Source: CAZKUR01 sp964556005 (GTDB lineage: Bacteria > Bacteroidota > Ignavibacteria > Ignavibacteriales > Ignavibacteriaceae). From it: DNA of 64,000 nt. The stretch covers positions 8,646-72,645 of the forward strand of contig CAZKUR010000010.1 in NCBI GenBank assembly GCA_964556005.1, read 5' to 3'. The translations under genes and the position numbers were made by a program. The notes beneath the pieces were generated by a model. The model saw only the letters and a program-made list of their open reading frames with translations. It was not told the origin of the DNA and searched no databases. Below are positions 28,877 through 37,795 of this stretch, piece after piece. Within the stretch, counting starts at the first letter, position 1. Each line of letters begins with the position of its first letter.

Positions 28877-30028
28877 ATGAAAAAGATTTTTACAACTTAT
28901 GCGTACTCCAAAATTATCAATAAAATTTTAAGCCTCATTACAATGCCGGTTATAATTTTATTTTTAATGGGTACTTCATTAACGTCAGCTCAGAACGAAC
29001 TTAAGGCACATGACGAAAATGGAGATATAACTTTTACACCCGGTCTAAGAATTCAACCGCGATATGAATACAACGGTATTGACAATAACAACGACTTTTA
29101 TATAGCCAGAGTTAGAATAAAAGGAAAAGGCAATATTTACAATATGGCAGGTTATGCTTTTGAAATTAAGCTCGATAATACCGGCAAATTTAATAAATCA
29201 TCAAGTGCTGCAGTTGAAAATGCATGGTTTGATTTTCCTATTGATAAAGAATTTCATATTCGTACCGGGTTCTATGATATTCCGTTCTCAAGAAATGCAT
29301 TAACTTCTGATTCAAAATTATTATTAATTGACCGCAGTATGATAAAAGATGCGTTAACGTCCTTAGGATTTGCTGATAACACGATCGGTGTATTTGTTCA
29401 CGGCAGGCCTCTTGAAGGACGTTTGTCTTATGCTGCAGGTGTATTTGATAATTTAAACTTCGAAGTAGTAAGTACAGATTCACTCATTCAAACTAGAAAA
29501 GCCTCCGGTGTTATGACATCGGGCAGATTAGTATATGATTTTTTAGATCCCGCTCTGGCTGGAGGATATGGAGATTACCGCGGTTCGTATGTCGGCAAAG
29601 GACGAAGACTCTCAATCGGTGCAAATGCAGCTTACCTGCCCAAAGCCGAAATTAATTCGAGCAAAATTGATATTTATGCCGTTGGAGCCGATATTTTCTT
29701 TAACACAGGCCCTGTTTCCGCCGAAGCTGAATATGATTTGTATAGCCAGAAAATTAAAAACGGGATCAATTCCGATGTGCAGGGAACAGGGTGGTATATT
29801 CAAAGCGGATACCTGTTCTTTTCATTTGTTGAATTGGCTGCGCGATATCAAGAACTTGATCCGGACAATAATATTTCTAATGATAAATTGCGATGGACAA
29901 CTATCGGAATGAATTTTTATTTGCGTTCTCATAATCTTAAAATACAAACGGATTATACTTTCAAGAACGAACAGGGAACCAAGATTAATAACGATGTATT
30001 CCAGATCCAGCTGCAATTAGATTTTTAA
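28877..30028 (+). CDS. Phosphate-selective-porin-type outer membrane protein (OprO/OprP family)
   Basis: The 383-residue protein has a long signal region ending near SLTSAQN. The barrel begins ITFTPGLRIQPRYEYNG and DFYIARVRIKGKGNIYNMAG, with AVENAWFDFPIDKEFHIRTG and DIPFSRNALTSDSKLLLIDR, typical of the porin O/P family. It ends with the aromatic strand VFQIQLQLDF. It would let small solutes cross the outer membrane. This cluster has no TolC-like gene, so this porin is the only visible outer membrane passage near the two pumps. Confidence 0.8.
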   Translation: MKKIFTTYAYSKIINKILSLITMPVIILFLMGTSLTSAQNELKAHDENGDITFTPGLRIQPRYEYNGIDNNNDFYIARVRIKGKGNIYNMAGYAFEIKLDNTGKFNKSSSAAVENAWFDFPIDKEFHIRTGFYDIPFSRNALTSDSKLLLIDRSMIKDALTSLGFADNTIGVFVHGRPLEGRLSYAAGVFDNLNFEVVSTDSLIQTRKASGVMTSGRLVYDFLDPALAGGYGDYRGSYVGKGRRLSIGANAAYLPKAEINSSKIDIYAVGADIFFNTGPVSAEAEYDLYSQKIKNGINSDVQGTGWYIQSGYLFFSFVELAARYQELDPDNNISNDKLRWTTIGMNFYLRSHNLKIQTDYTFKNEQGTKINNDVFQIQLQLDF

Positions 30029-30110
30029 TAATTCTTATGAAATATGAATTAACCAATCTAATAAACAGGAGAGGGGAAAATTATATTTATTAAACAACTA
30101 TTAATTCTAT

Positions 30111-30118
30111 AAGGAGGA
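30111..30118 (+). promoter_or_regulatory. Ribosome binding site in front of a TTG start
   Basis: AAGGAGGA at 30111-30118 lies 4 bases before TTG 30123. No ATG in this frame fits as well, so TTG is the likely start. Confidence 0.75.
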
Positions 30119-30122
30119 ACAA

Positions 30123-30839
30123 TTGAATTCCAAATATTATAAACTTTTAACTATTCTTATTTTGATTATAGTTTTTGCGGTCGGTAGAAATTATCCTCAA
30201 AATTCGGAAGAGGAAAATGAATCGTTATGGCAGAAAGAATTCAATCTTTCCAAAAGAACATTAGTACCTTCAGGACGAAACAATTATTTTATCCTTGAGC
30301 CCGGATTCCGGCTTGTATTGGAAAGCAGGTTTACTAAATTAGTTGTAACTGTTCTTGATGAGACAAAAGTTATCCAGGGAATTACAACCCGTGTAGTTGA
30401 GGAAAAGGAATGGATTCGGGATGAATTGTACGAAGTATCTAAAAATTTCTTTGCAATTGACAAAGATACAAAAGACGTTTTTTATTTCGGGGAGGAGGTC
30501 GACTTTTACAAAAACCGCAAAGTTGCAGACCACTACGGTTCATGGATAGCCGGGAAAAAGAATGCAAAACCCGGGTTGCAGATGGCAGGAAATCCAAAAG
30601 TAGGAATAAGGTATTATCAGGAATTAGCTCCTAAAATAGCAATGGATCGCGCAGAAATAATCAGTCTTGACGATGAATTGGATACGCCGGCAGGTAAGTT
30701 TACTAATTGTTTAACAACTAAGGAAGGTACTGCACTAAATTTTCGGGAAGTTGAGTTTAAAACTTATGCTCCTGGAATCGGGCTTATTCAGGATGAGAAT
30801 TTATTATTAACGAAACATGGTTTTATCAATAAAGATTAA
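30123..30839 (+). CDS. Secreted protein of unknown function (paralog of 20872)
   Basis: The 238-residue protein starts at TTG with a full ribosome binding site. It has a signal segment (LLTILILIIVFAVGRNYPQN). It shares a chain of landmarks with the 302-residue protein at 20872: DETKVIQGITTRVVE, FFAIDKDTKDVFYFGE, GSWIAGKKNAKPGLQMAGNP, DRAE and FKTYAPGIGLIQDE. The family is not one I can name. The two paralogs bracket the pump pair, which suggests a shared role in the periplasm or outer membrane. Confidence 0.6.
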   Translation: MNSKYYKLLTILILIIVFAVGRNYPQNSEEENESLWQKEFNLSKRTLVPSGRNNYFILEPGFRLVLESRFTKLVVTVLDETKVIQGITTRVVEEKEWIRDELYEVSKNFFAIDKDTKDVFYFGEEVDFYKNRKVADHYGSWIAGKKNAKPGLQMAGNPKVGIRYYQELAPKIAMDRAEIISLDDELDTPAGKFTNCLTTKEGTALNFREVEFKTYAPGIGLIQDENLLLTKHGFINKD

Positions 30840-30913
30840 TTGTTCCTTCTAAGATAGATAGTATAGATAAAAGAGAAATACAAAATTCTAAAAAAATTTT
30901 AGAGGTATTTGAA

Positions 30914-31603
30914 ATGAAATATTTATTTTATATTTTTTCCGTGCTGACTTTTGTTCTAACATCATTAAGTCCCGCACAAACGAATAAATCAAAATTAAAT
31001 AAATCAGAACGATTTTCTCATGCCAAACTCTATTTTGAACAAAATGCTACGGACGGAGATATTGAGGCAGTTTTTGAAATTCAAGGCAACGAGGGTGGTT
31101 TAATCAAACTGTCGATAATTTCACCGGATGGTAAAACAATTATTGATTTTACTGTACCGGAAAAATCAACTCTTGGCATCAGGCAATTTCGATTTGAATC
31201 GCCTGAACCAAAAGATATTAAAAGTATTAAGGCTGCTTACCCGGAAGGGGATTATCAATTTACGGGAACAACTTTACATGGTAAAATGCTTATAGGTACA
31301 TGCAAATTGATCCATAAATTACCTTCAACAACATCTTTTATTCAGCCTAAGCCAAAAGCAAAGGGAGTAGGATTAAAGGATTTAAAAATTATGTGGGCTC
31401 CGGTAAAAGATATTACTTCTTACATACTTTATATTGAAGAAGGAAATTTTGATTTCACTGTTACCTTGCCTGCATCAATAAATGAACTGACTTTACCTGA
31501 AGGAATATTAATGCCTCACACGGAATACACACTTGGTATAGGAACAAAATCAAAAGAAGGAAATTTATCTTTTATTGAAACTTCTTTTATAACCGGGAAT
31601 TAA
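30914..31603 (+). CDS. Secreted protein with C-terminal Fn3-like domain
   Basis: The 229-residue product has a signal peptide (MKYLFYIFSVLTFVLTSLSPA). Residues ~40-135 form one beta domain (DIEAVFEIQGNEGGLIKLSI; STLGIRQFRFESPEPKDIKS; AAYPEGDYQFTGTT). Residues ~150-229 resemble a fibronectin type III fold (LKIMWAPVKDITSYILYIEE; MPHTEYTLGIGTKSKEGNLS). RBS is AGAGG. It is the last gene of the plus-strand export block, 74 bases after the unknown secreted protein. No catalytic motif is visible; a binding or structural role is likely. Confidence 0.6.
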   Translation: MKYLFYIFSVLTFVLTSLSPAQTNKSKLNKSERFSHAKLYFEQNATDGDIEAVFEIQGNEGGLIKLSIISPDGKTIIDFTVPEKSTLGIRQFRFESPEPKDIKSIKAAYPEGDYQFTGTTLHGKMLIGTCKLIHKLPSTTSFIQPKPKAKGVGLKDLKIMWAPVKDITSYILYIEEGNFDFTVTLPASINELTLPEGILMPHTEYTLGIGTKSKEGNLSFIETSFITGN

Positions 31604-31817
31604 CGACTAAATAATTATCGCTATCGCAATATCGGAAAATTTAATTTTTTAGTTGAGTAAATAAGATTTTGCAAATTTAAAGCGAAGTTTTTTTTAGTCT
31701 AAAATGGTTTGGGAATTAGTTAAAAAACAAAAGTAAGACTTGAGCAAATAATTACAATTATAAGTATTTTATAGTTGTAGTTTGATATTATTATTGTAAA
31801 TCTCAAAGCATAATTTA

Positions 31818-33065
31818 ATGACTAAAAAACAACCGCAAATATTTAAGCTCAACACCGATCCTCCCGAAATCCAAAAATTACAAGAAGTGAACAGTTTGAT
31901 GATGGATGGTAACTATAAAAAAGTAATTGAGGAAGGGAAAAAGGCGATTTCAAAATATCCAAATAACAGTCTTTTCTATATAAGTGTCTCGATTGGATAT
32001 TCGCAGATAGGGAATACAAAAGAGGCATTCAGGGTTCTTAAGCAGGCTGAAAAAAAATTTCCTTCTGATTATGAAGTTCTTTTTCAATTGGCTAAAGTAT
32101 ACGAGGATAAAAGTGAGTTTAATAATGCTGAGATTTGCTATAAAAAATCTTACAAATATACACCTAAGGATAAAACTCAATCACGTTCAGACTGTTTGAA
32201 TGATCTTGGTGTTCTTTATTGGAATCAGCACCGCAAGTTTGAAGCCCTTGAACAATGGAAACTGGCAGTAGCTGAAAACCCTAAGGATAAAAAGGCAAAA
32301 AGAAATTTAAAAGATTTCACTAATGAATATGGAGAACCTGCGGCTGTAAGCCCTTTAATGGATGACGTTTTTCATTTCCAGAAAATTCAAACGGAAAAAT
32401 ATTTTAAATCTCACAAAAAAAATAATTTTAGTACAAAAGAAGAGGCCGATAAAATTATCGGCATAATATCAACCGTTTGGAATCAACAAATTGCACCGGA
32501 TAAAGATAAAATTGATCGTCTTCCGGCAAAAGATAAATCACAGTGGTTTGAGAATGTTAAAATAGATTTCTCTAAAACAAAACCGATGAAAATGCAGGAC
32601 ATGAACCAGGGAGACTTAAATTTTGCTGATGATGAGTTTCCTGAAAATATAATTTTGGATGAACGGGAAATAGTTAATACTTTAAATGAAATAAATGACG
32701 CTGTCGACTATCTTCCGCCTTATTCGATACTTCTGCTTCCTTTTCTTTCTCCGCTTCTTGTTAAAGCCGGACTAAAGCAAAAAAGAGTCGAAGAAATCCT
32801 TGAAAAGAATAATCCGAGGGAAGAAGAACTGGAAATATTACAATGGGCAGTTGAAATAGGAGATATTATGATTGAAATTGTCGAGACGAAAAAGTTAAAG
32901 GAAAAAGAAATATTGAGAGAAGAAGCAGTTGAGGTTGCTGCCGATTATGTCCCTCGTACAAAATCAGGGAAAGTATTATCGGAAATTGAGGTTGTATTTA
33001 AAGAAATTTCCAGGTTGTCAAAAAGTTTTAAGGATGATAAAAGCTCTTTCGATAAGCCGAACTAA
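31818..33065 (+). CDS. TPR-repeat protein, cytoplasmic, function unknown
   Basis: The 415-residue protein has no signal peptide. Residues ~15-170 hold four TPR-like helix pairs (NYKKVIEEGKKAISKYPNNS, LFYISVSIGYSQIGNTKEAF, LAKVYEDKSEFNNAEICYKK, LGVLYWNQHRKFEALEQWKL). Residues ~175-415 are charged and mostly helical with a short hydrophobic stretch (YLPPYSILLLPFLSPLLVKAG). It has no family name I recognise. It is separated from the block above by 214 bases and is likely its own unit. Confidence 0.6.
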   Translation: MTKKQPQIFKLNTDPPEIQKLQEVNSLMMDGNYKKVIEEGKKAISKYPNNSLFYISVSIGYSQIGNTKEAFRVLKQAEKKFPSDYEVLFQLAKVYEDKSEFNNAEICYKKSYKYTPKDKTQSRSDCLNDLGVLYWNQHRKFEALEQWKLAVAENPKDKKAKRNLKDFTNEYGEPAAVSPLMDDVFHFQKIQTEKYFKSHKKNNFSTKEEADKIIGIISTVWNQQIAPDKDKIDRLPAKDKSQWFENVKIDFSKTKPMKMQDMNQGDLNFADDEFPENIILDEREIVNTLNEINDAVDYLPPYSILLLPFLSPLLVKAGLKQKRVEEILEKNNPREEELEILQWAVEIGDIMIEIVETKKLKEKEILREEAVEVAADYVPRTKSGKVLSEIEVVFKEISRLSKSFKDDKSSFDKPN

Positions 33066-33160
33066 ATACTCAATTAATTATACAGTTTTAACTTTTCCAT
33101 GATAATATTTTTACTATTAACATTTAGAAATTTATAAAGACGGGTAGTCAAGTAAAACTG

Positions 33161-33370
33161 TTATTTCATTGTGATAAGAAAATCCACAATCTCTTTCAGC
33201 TCTTCCTGAGTTAAAGAACCGCCGAATGCCGGCATATTACCACCAACGTTTACAATTCTGAAAGTCATTTCATCTTTTGTCATTCTATCTGCAACTTTAG
33301 TAAGATCAGGCCTTCTTAATCCTCCGTCTCCCGATAATTTATTGCAATATAAACTTCCTTTTTTATAAAA
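33161..33370 (-). pseudogene. Remnant of a class I cytochrome c
   Basis: On the minus strand a frame without a start codon reads GSLYCNKLSGDGGLRRPDL, then KVADRMTKDEMTFRIVNVGG, NMPAFGGSLTQEELKEIVDF and L-I-T-M-K before TAA (33161-33163). This is the C-terminal pattern of small c-type cytochromes (GPDL...NMPAFG...EEL..IV.FL). Where CXXCH should be, the sequence is S-L-Y-C-N, so the first heme Cys and the His ligand are both gone, while the axial Met (NMPAF) remains. A stop lies ~20 codons upstream. It is a dead gene fragment. Confidence 0.75.
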
Positions 33371-33693
33371 GAGACAATTAATTTTTCATAATCGAAAAAA
33401 ATGGATGTGCACTAAAGGTCCAAAAAAAATGTCGAAGTTGGTGCCGGTTTTAATAACTGCATAAATTCGTATTAAAATGTCGGGTTGTTAATGTAGATGG
33501 ATGATAAGGAAGGATTCGATAAACTCAATTTGACAATTTGAAAAACTTAAAGTTAATCCGATATTAAAATAAATAATAATTATTATAATGTGATCTTCAG
33601 CTTTACAACTAATAAATGCACGTTAAATAAATATATTTTATTAAATTTGTTGTAATCAACTTTAATAATTCTTCACATTCTTTTAAAAGATTT

Positions 33694-33700
33694 GGAAAGG
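33694..33700 (+). promoter_or_regulatory. Ribosome binding site pointing at an ATA codon
   Basis: GGAAAGG ends 8 bases before ATA 33709, exactly where an ATG would be expected for the desaturase frame. Confidence 0.45.
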
Positions 33701-33708
33701 TTCACGGG

Positions 33709-34725
33709 ATAATTACGGCAAACTCGAAAAAACCGATCTGGCTCAATTACGTAACAAAATATCAAACTTCATTTACGCGTAAAAGCATCTGCCAAATTTG
33801 TAATTCATTTATTCCTTTTTTTCTTCTCTGGTACCTTATGTATCTGAGTCTTGATATAAGCTATTGGCTTACATTATTGCTGGCGTTTCCTGCAACCGGA
33901 TTTCTTGTTCGAATATTCATTATTCAGCATGATTGTGGGCATGGTTCATTCTTTAGCTCGAGGAAAGCTAATGATCTAACCGGAATGTTTTGCAGTATTT
34001 TTACTCTAACTCCCTATCATTACTGGAGGACAAGTCATGCAATTCATCATGCCGGTGCGGGTAAGTTGGAAGCGAGGGGAATAGGAGATATTTACACCAA
34101 AACAGTTTCAGAATATCTTAAACTTTCTAAGTGGGGAAGATTTAAATACAGGCTTTATAGAAATCCGTTTATATTATTTATAATAGTTCCGACAATCCTG
34201 TTTCTAATTCTTTACCGCTTCCCGAATTATAAACATAAAGAACTTTTAAAATTTCAGCGGAGCGTTTATTTTACAAGCTTAGTAATCGCTTCGTTAGTCG
34301 GCATAATCATCTGGCTAATAGGAATTAAAGATTTTCTTCTTATACAATTACCAATCACAATAACAACTTCATCGACAGGCGCATGGTTGTTTTTTGTTCA
34401 GCACCAATTTGAAGATACATACTGGTCAACCAGGAAAAACTGGGATTTTACAAAAGCAGCATTGGAAGGGAGTTCATATTACAAGCTGCCGAAAGTTTTA
34501 CAGTGGTTTACAGGTAATATCGGCTTTCACCATATTCATCATTTAAGTCCAAGGATTCCAAATTATCTGCTTGAAAAATGCCAAAATGAAAATCAAATGT
34601 TTCAAAAAGCAAGAACGCTTTCTATTCGTTCCAGCTTAAAAAGCATCTTCTTAACTTTATGGGACGAAAATCAGAAAAAATTGATAAGCTTTCGTCATTT
34701 GAAACATATGCAGTTGGATTTGTAA
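33709..34725 (+). CDS. Fatty acid desaturase (membrane di-iron type), start codon missing
   Basis: Three histidine boxes are present: HDCGHGSFF, HAIHHAG and HHIHHLSPRIPNY. They bind the di-iron centre that introduces double bonds into acyl chains. Membrane pairs surround them (SFIPFFLLWYLMYLSL; YWLTLLLAFPATGFLVRIFI). The first ATG is 33838, but the frame is open upstream and reads as family-like protein (KKPIWLNYVTKYQTSFTRKS), with a good ribosome binding site before ATA-ATT-ACG at 33709. Starting at 33838 would cut the first membrane helix short. Either ATG has mutated to ATA, there is a base error, or a rare start is used. From 33709 the protein would have 338 residues. Confidence 0.8.
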   Translation: MITANSKKPIWLNYVTKYQTSFTRKSICQICNSFIPFFLLWYLMYLSLDISYWLTLLLAFPATGFLVRIFIIQHDCGHGSFFSSRKANDLTGMFCSIFTLTPYHYWRTSHAIHHAGAGKLEARGIGDIYTKTVSEYLKLSKWGRFKYRLYRNPFILFIIVPTILFLILYRFPNYKHKELLKFQRSVYFTSLVIASLVGIIIWLIGIKDFLLIQLPITITTSSTGAWLFFVQHQFEDTYWSTRKNWDFTKAALEGSSYYKLPKVLQWFTGNIGFHHIHHLSPRIPNYLLEKCQNENQMFQKARTLSIRSSLKSIFLTLWDENQKKLISFRHLKHMQLDL

Positions 34726-34893
34726 TAGTTTGCAAAATTATTAGAATACTCCCTATTCTTTTAACTCTGAACTTCACTTGAAACTTTTAATTTCCTATCT
34801 TAGATTACTGCATCAACAACAATTATTAAAATATTTATTAAGTTAATTCTCAGTATACAAGAAATACATTTTCAACAGTAGTAGTTTACAGAA

Positions 34894-35883
34894 ATGAAAC
34901 AAATTTCTTCTCACGATCAGATTCGGGAAATTGCCAACGCATTTAGAGAAAGCCGCGTTCTTTTATCTGCAATTGAACTCAGTATTTTTACAGCTCTCGA
35001 TAAACATATGCTTACTTCAGAAGAAGTATCACAAAAATTAAATACCGATAGCAGGGCAACAGACAGGCTAATGAATGCATTGTGCGGAATGGGATTATTA
35101 CGAAAAGTTAAAGGGAAATTTTATAATACCGATCTTTCATCCAATCATCTCATTGAAGGGAAGCCGGGTTTTATGGGCGGACTTTTTCATACAAATCATT
35201 TATGGAATACGTGGAGCTATTTAACGGAGTCTGTCAGGAAAGGAAGTTCTTACAAAGGAGAACAAAATAAAAGAGAAAATGATAACTGGGTCGAAGCATT
35301 TATAGCTGCAATGCATTACAGGGGTGTAAAACAGTCGGAAATTTTATCGATGATGGTTGATCTTTCCAATACAAAAAAGATTCTTGATGTCGGGGGCGGT
35401 TCCGGAGCTTTTTCAATGGGATTTGTAAAAAGAAGGCCCTCGATTAAAGCAACGATTCTCGATCTTCCGCATGTAATACCTATAACAAAAAAATATATCG
35501 AGGAAGAAGGCCTAGATGATAATTTCGATTTTATCGAAGGAAATTATTTAACGGTTAATTTCGGACATGGATATGATTTAGTTTTGCTTTCTGCAATTGT
35601 CCATATCAATAATTATAAGCAAAATAAAATGCTGATACAAAAATGTGCGGGTGCATTGAATAAAAAAGGGATGGTAATCATCAGCGATTTTGTAATGAGT
35701 GAAGATAGAACTGAACCTTATTTCGGAGCTTTGTTTTCAATTAACATGCTTGTTGGTACTACTTCCGGTGATACCTATACCGAAAAAGAAATGTCCGAGT
35801 GGCTGAAAGATGCAGGGTTAAACAAAATAGAAAGGAAACAAACCAGCTTTGGTTCGAACTTAATGATTGGTTATAAAATTTGA
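34894..35883 (+). CDS. SAM-dependent O-methyltransferase (plant/fungal-type fold)
   Basis: The 329-residue protein has an N-terminal winged-helix dimerisation domain (~10-80: ELSIFTALDKHMLTSEEVSQ, DRLMNALCGMGLLRK). The class I methyltransferase domain starts with ILDVGGGSGAFSM (SAM-binding motif I), then ATILDLPHVIP and DLVLLSAIVHINNY. The layout matches acetylserotonin/hydroxyneurosporene O-methyltransferase-like enzymes. The substrate is unknown; the catalytic His position appears to be His in AIVHINN. It follows the desaturase by 168 bases on the same strand. Confidence 0.85.
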   Translation: MKQISSHDQIREIANAFRESRVLLSAIELSIFTALDKHMLTSEEVSQKLNTDSRATDRLMNALCGMGLLRKVKGKFYNTDLSSNHLIEGKPGFMGGLFHTNHLWNTWSYLTESVRKGSSYKGEQNKRENDNWVEAFIAAMHYRGVKQSEILSMMVDLSNTKKILDVGGGSGAFSMGFVKRRPSIKATILDLPHVIPITKKYIEEEGLDDNFDFIEGNYLTVNFGHGYDLVLLSAIVHINNYKQNKMLIQKCAGALNKKGMVIISDFVMSEDRTEPYFGALFSINMLVGTTSGDTYTEKEMSEWLKDAGLNKIERKQTSFGSNLMIGYKI

Positions 35884-36121
35884 ATAAAATGCGTTTTTTC
35901 TAATCGTTGATCATTTTGTAATTAGATTTTTTTTACATAGATTAATAAATTAATTAGAGAAAAAACTTACGAATTACCTCTTACATCAAAAATTGAAAAA
36001 TTATTGAGTAAAAAATTTTATTATAATCGAATCCGAAAATAATTAACAAATTGTTTTTATGGTTTCAATAAAAAAAAATTGCCTGCTTTGTTTTTATAAC
36101 TAACCGGAGTAGAGGTAAGGA

Positions 36122-37795
36122 ATGTACATCCTTTCAAACTTGCTTAAAGATATTGCCATACTTCTTGGCATTGCATATCTTTTCAGCAAAACACCGGTCT
36201 TCAATCTTCTTCTCATCAAAGATCTTCGAATTAAAGATTCTCTTACATTATATATTTTTTTCAGTGTAATGGCAATTATCGGCACTTATACGGGAGTACC
36301 GATACACGGCGCAATAGCAAATAACAGGGTAATTGGCGCTGCAATTGCCGGTTTAATCGGCGGCCCAACTCTGGGTTTTGCTGTCGGGTTTACTGCAGGT
36401 ATTCATAGATTTTTTCTCGGAGGCTTTACTGACGTAGCATGCGGCTTTTCTACGATGGTGGAAGGTTTAATTGCCGGATTTGTCCATCAGTACTTTATAG
36501 ATCGCGGCCGGTATGAAAGAGTCTTCGACCTTGATGTCGCTTTTCTTACTACTCTAATTGCAGAAATTTTGCAAATGATTATTATTTTAATTATTGCAAG
36601 ACCGCTAATCGATGCAGTTGATCTGGTAAAAATAATTGCTCTACCGATGATCATCTCTAATTCATTGGGTACAACTCTAATAATGAGCCTATTCAGAGAT
36701 CAAAGATACAATTACGACAGGATTGGCTCATCTTCCTCAAAGCAGGCTTTAAAAATTGCTCAAAGAATTTTAGGCGAATTGAGTAAAGGATTAAACAGGG
36801 AATCGGCAGATAAAATAGCAAGCATCATTCTTGAAGAAACAAGCGTTGCCGCTGTAGCTATTACTGATCGTGAAAATATTCTTTCTTTCGTCGGAATAGG
36901 GGATGATCACCACAAAGCTGGATTGCCGATCGCTTCAAATACTACAAAAGTTGCAATCGAAGAAAATAAAATTATATTTATTGACGGTTCAACAGACTAT
37001 TATGATTGCCCAATCTCGAAAGATTGTAAACTAACTTCCGTTCTTGTCGCTCCTATAAAAATTAAAGATGAAGTAATAGGCACTATTAAACTTTACGGCC
37101 AGAAGAATAAATTGTTTTTCAAAATTAATGAGGCATTGGGAAAAGGAATTGCAGAACTTGTATCGAATCAACTGCTGGCTGCGAGGTACGAAAATCAAAA
37201 AAATCTTTTAACCGCAGTTGAACTTAATCTGCTGCAGGCGCAAATAAACCCCCATTTTTTGTTCAATGCTTTAACTACAATTATTGCCGTCAATAGACGC
37301 AATCCGAATAAAGCGATTGAGCTGCTGATTCACCTTTCCAATTTCTTCAGAAAAATTTTAATACGAAATAAAGACCTGTCGACGATTGAAGAGGAATTAG
37401 AACATGTAAGCTCTTACATCGAAATTGAAAAAGTAAGAATGCAGGGGCATCTTCAAATAAATACACAAATCGATGAAAATTTACTTCATATTAGAATCCC
37501 TACATTTACGCTGCAGCCGCTCGTAGAAAATGCCGTTAAACATGGAATCTCAAATCTGCTTGAAAACGGGAAAATAGAAATAAGAGCTTTCCGGTATAAC
37601 GGCCATATCAGGATAGATATTGAGGATAATGGCGGCACTTACGATGAATTGAAAGATGAACGTGGTGTTGGAATCCAAATAGTAGATAAACGAATTAAAA
37701 ATTTAGTCGGAAATGAATACGGAATTAAAATTTATTCCGAGCCCGACATTAAAACAACGGCGTCCATTTTATTACCTGCAGGAGGCATTAAATGA
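36122..37795 (+). CDS. LytS-family sensor histidine kinase
   Basis: The 557-residue membrane protein begins with a 5TM LytS-type sensor (~1-185; e.g. AIAGLIGGPTLGFAVGFTAG). A GAF-like domain follows (~220-340; SVAAVAITDRENILSFVGIG; KLTSVLVAPIKIKDEVIGTI). Next come the His_kinase segment with NPHFLFNALTTI and a HATPase_c domain (LVENAVKHGI; IDIEDNGG). A GAGGTAAGGA site precedes the start. Its stop overlaps the next gene's ATG by 4 bases, so the pair is co-translated. Relatives BtsS and YpdA in E. coli sense pyruvate and control transporters; the transporter gene here is CstA at 40361. Confidence 0.9.
   Translation: MYILSNLLKDIAILLGIAYLFSKTPVFNLLLIKDLRIKDSLTLYIFFSVMAIIGTYTGVPIHGAIANNRVIGAAIAGLIGGPTLGFAVGFTAGIHRFFLGGFTDVACGFSTMVEGLIAGFVHQYFIDRGRYERVFDLDVAFLTTLIAEILQMIIILIIARPLIDAVDLVKIIALPMIISNSLGTTLIMSLFRDQRYNYDRIGSSSSKQALKIAQRILGELSKGLNRESADKIASIILEETSVAAVAITDRENILSFVGIGDDHHKAGLPIASNTTKVAIEENKIIFIDGSTDYYDCPISKDCKLTSVLVAPIKIKDEVIGTIKLYGQKNKLFFKINEALGKGIAELVSNQLLAARYENQKNLLTAVELNLLQAQINPHFLFNALTTIIAVNRRNPNKAIELLIHLSNFFRKILIRNKDLSTIEEELEHVSSYIEIEKVRMQGHLQINTQIDENLLHIRIPTFTLQPLVENAVKHGISNLLENGKIEIRAFRYNGHIRIDIEDNGGTYDELKDERGVGIQIVDKRIKNLVGNEYGIKIYSEPDIKTTASILLPAGGIK

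Larger units (their letters stand above)
33066..33708. other. Gene-poor stretch between TPR and desaturase genes
   Basis: It holds the minus-strand cytochrome c remnant (33161-33370) and the ribosome binding site of the desaturase (33694-33700). Bases 33371-33693 are AT-rich with stops in all frames; I see nothing else. Confidence 0.55.
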
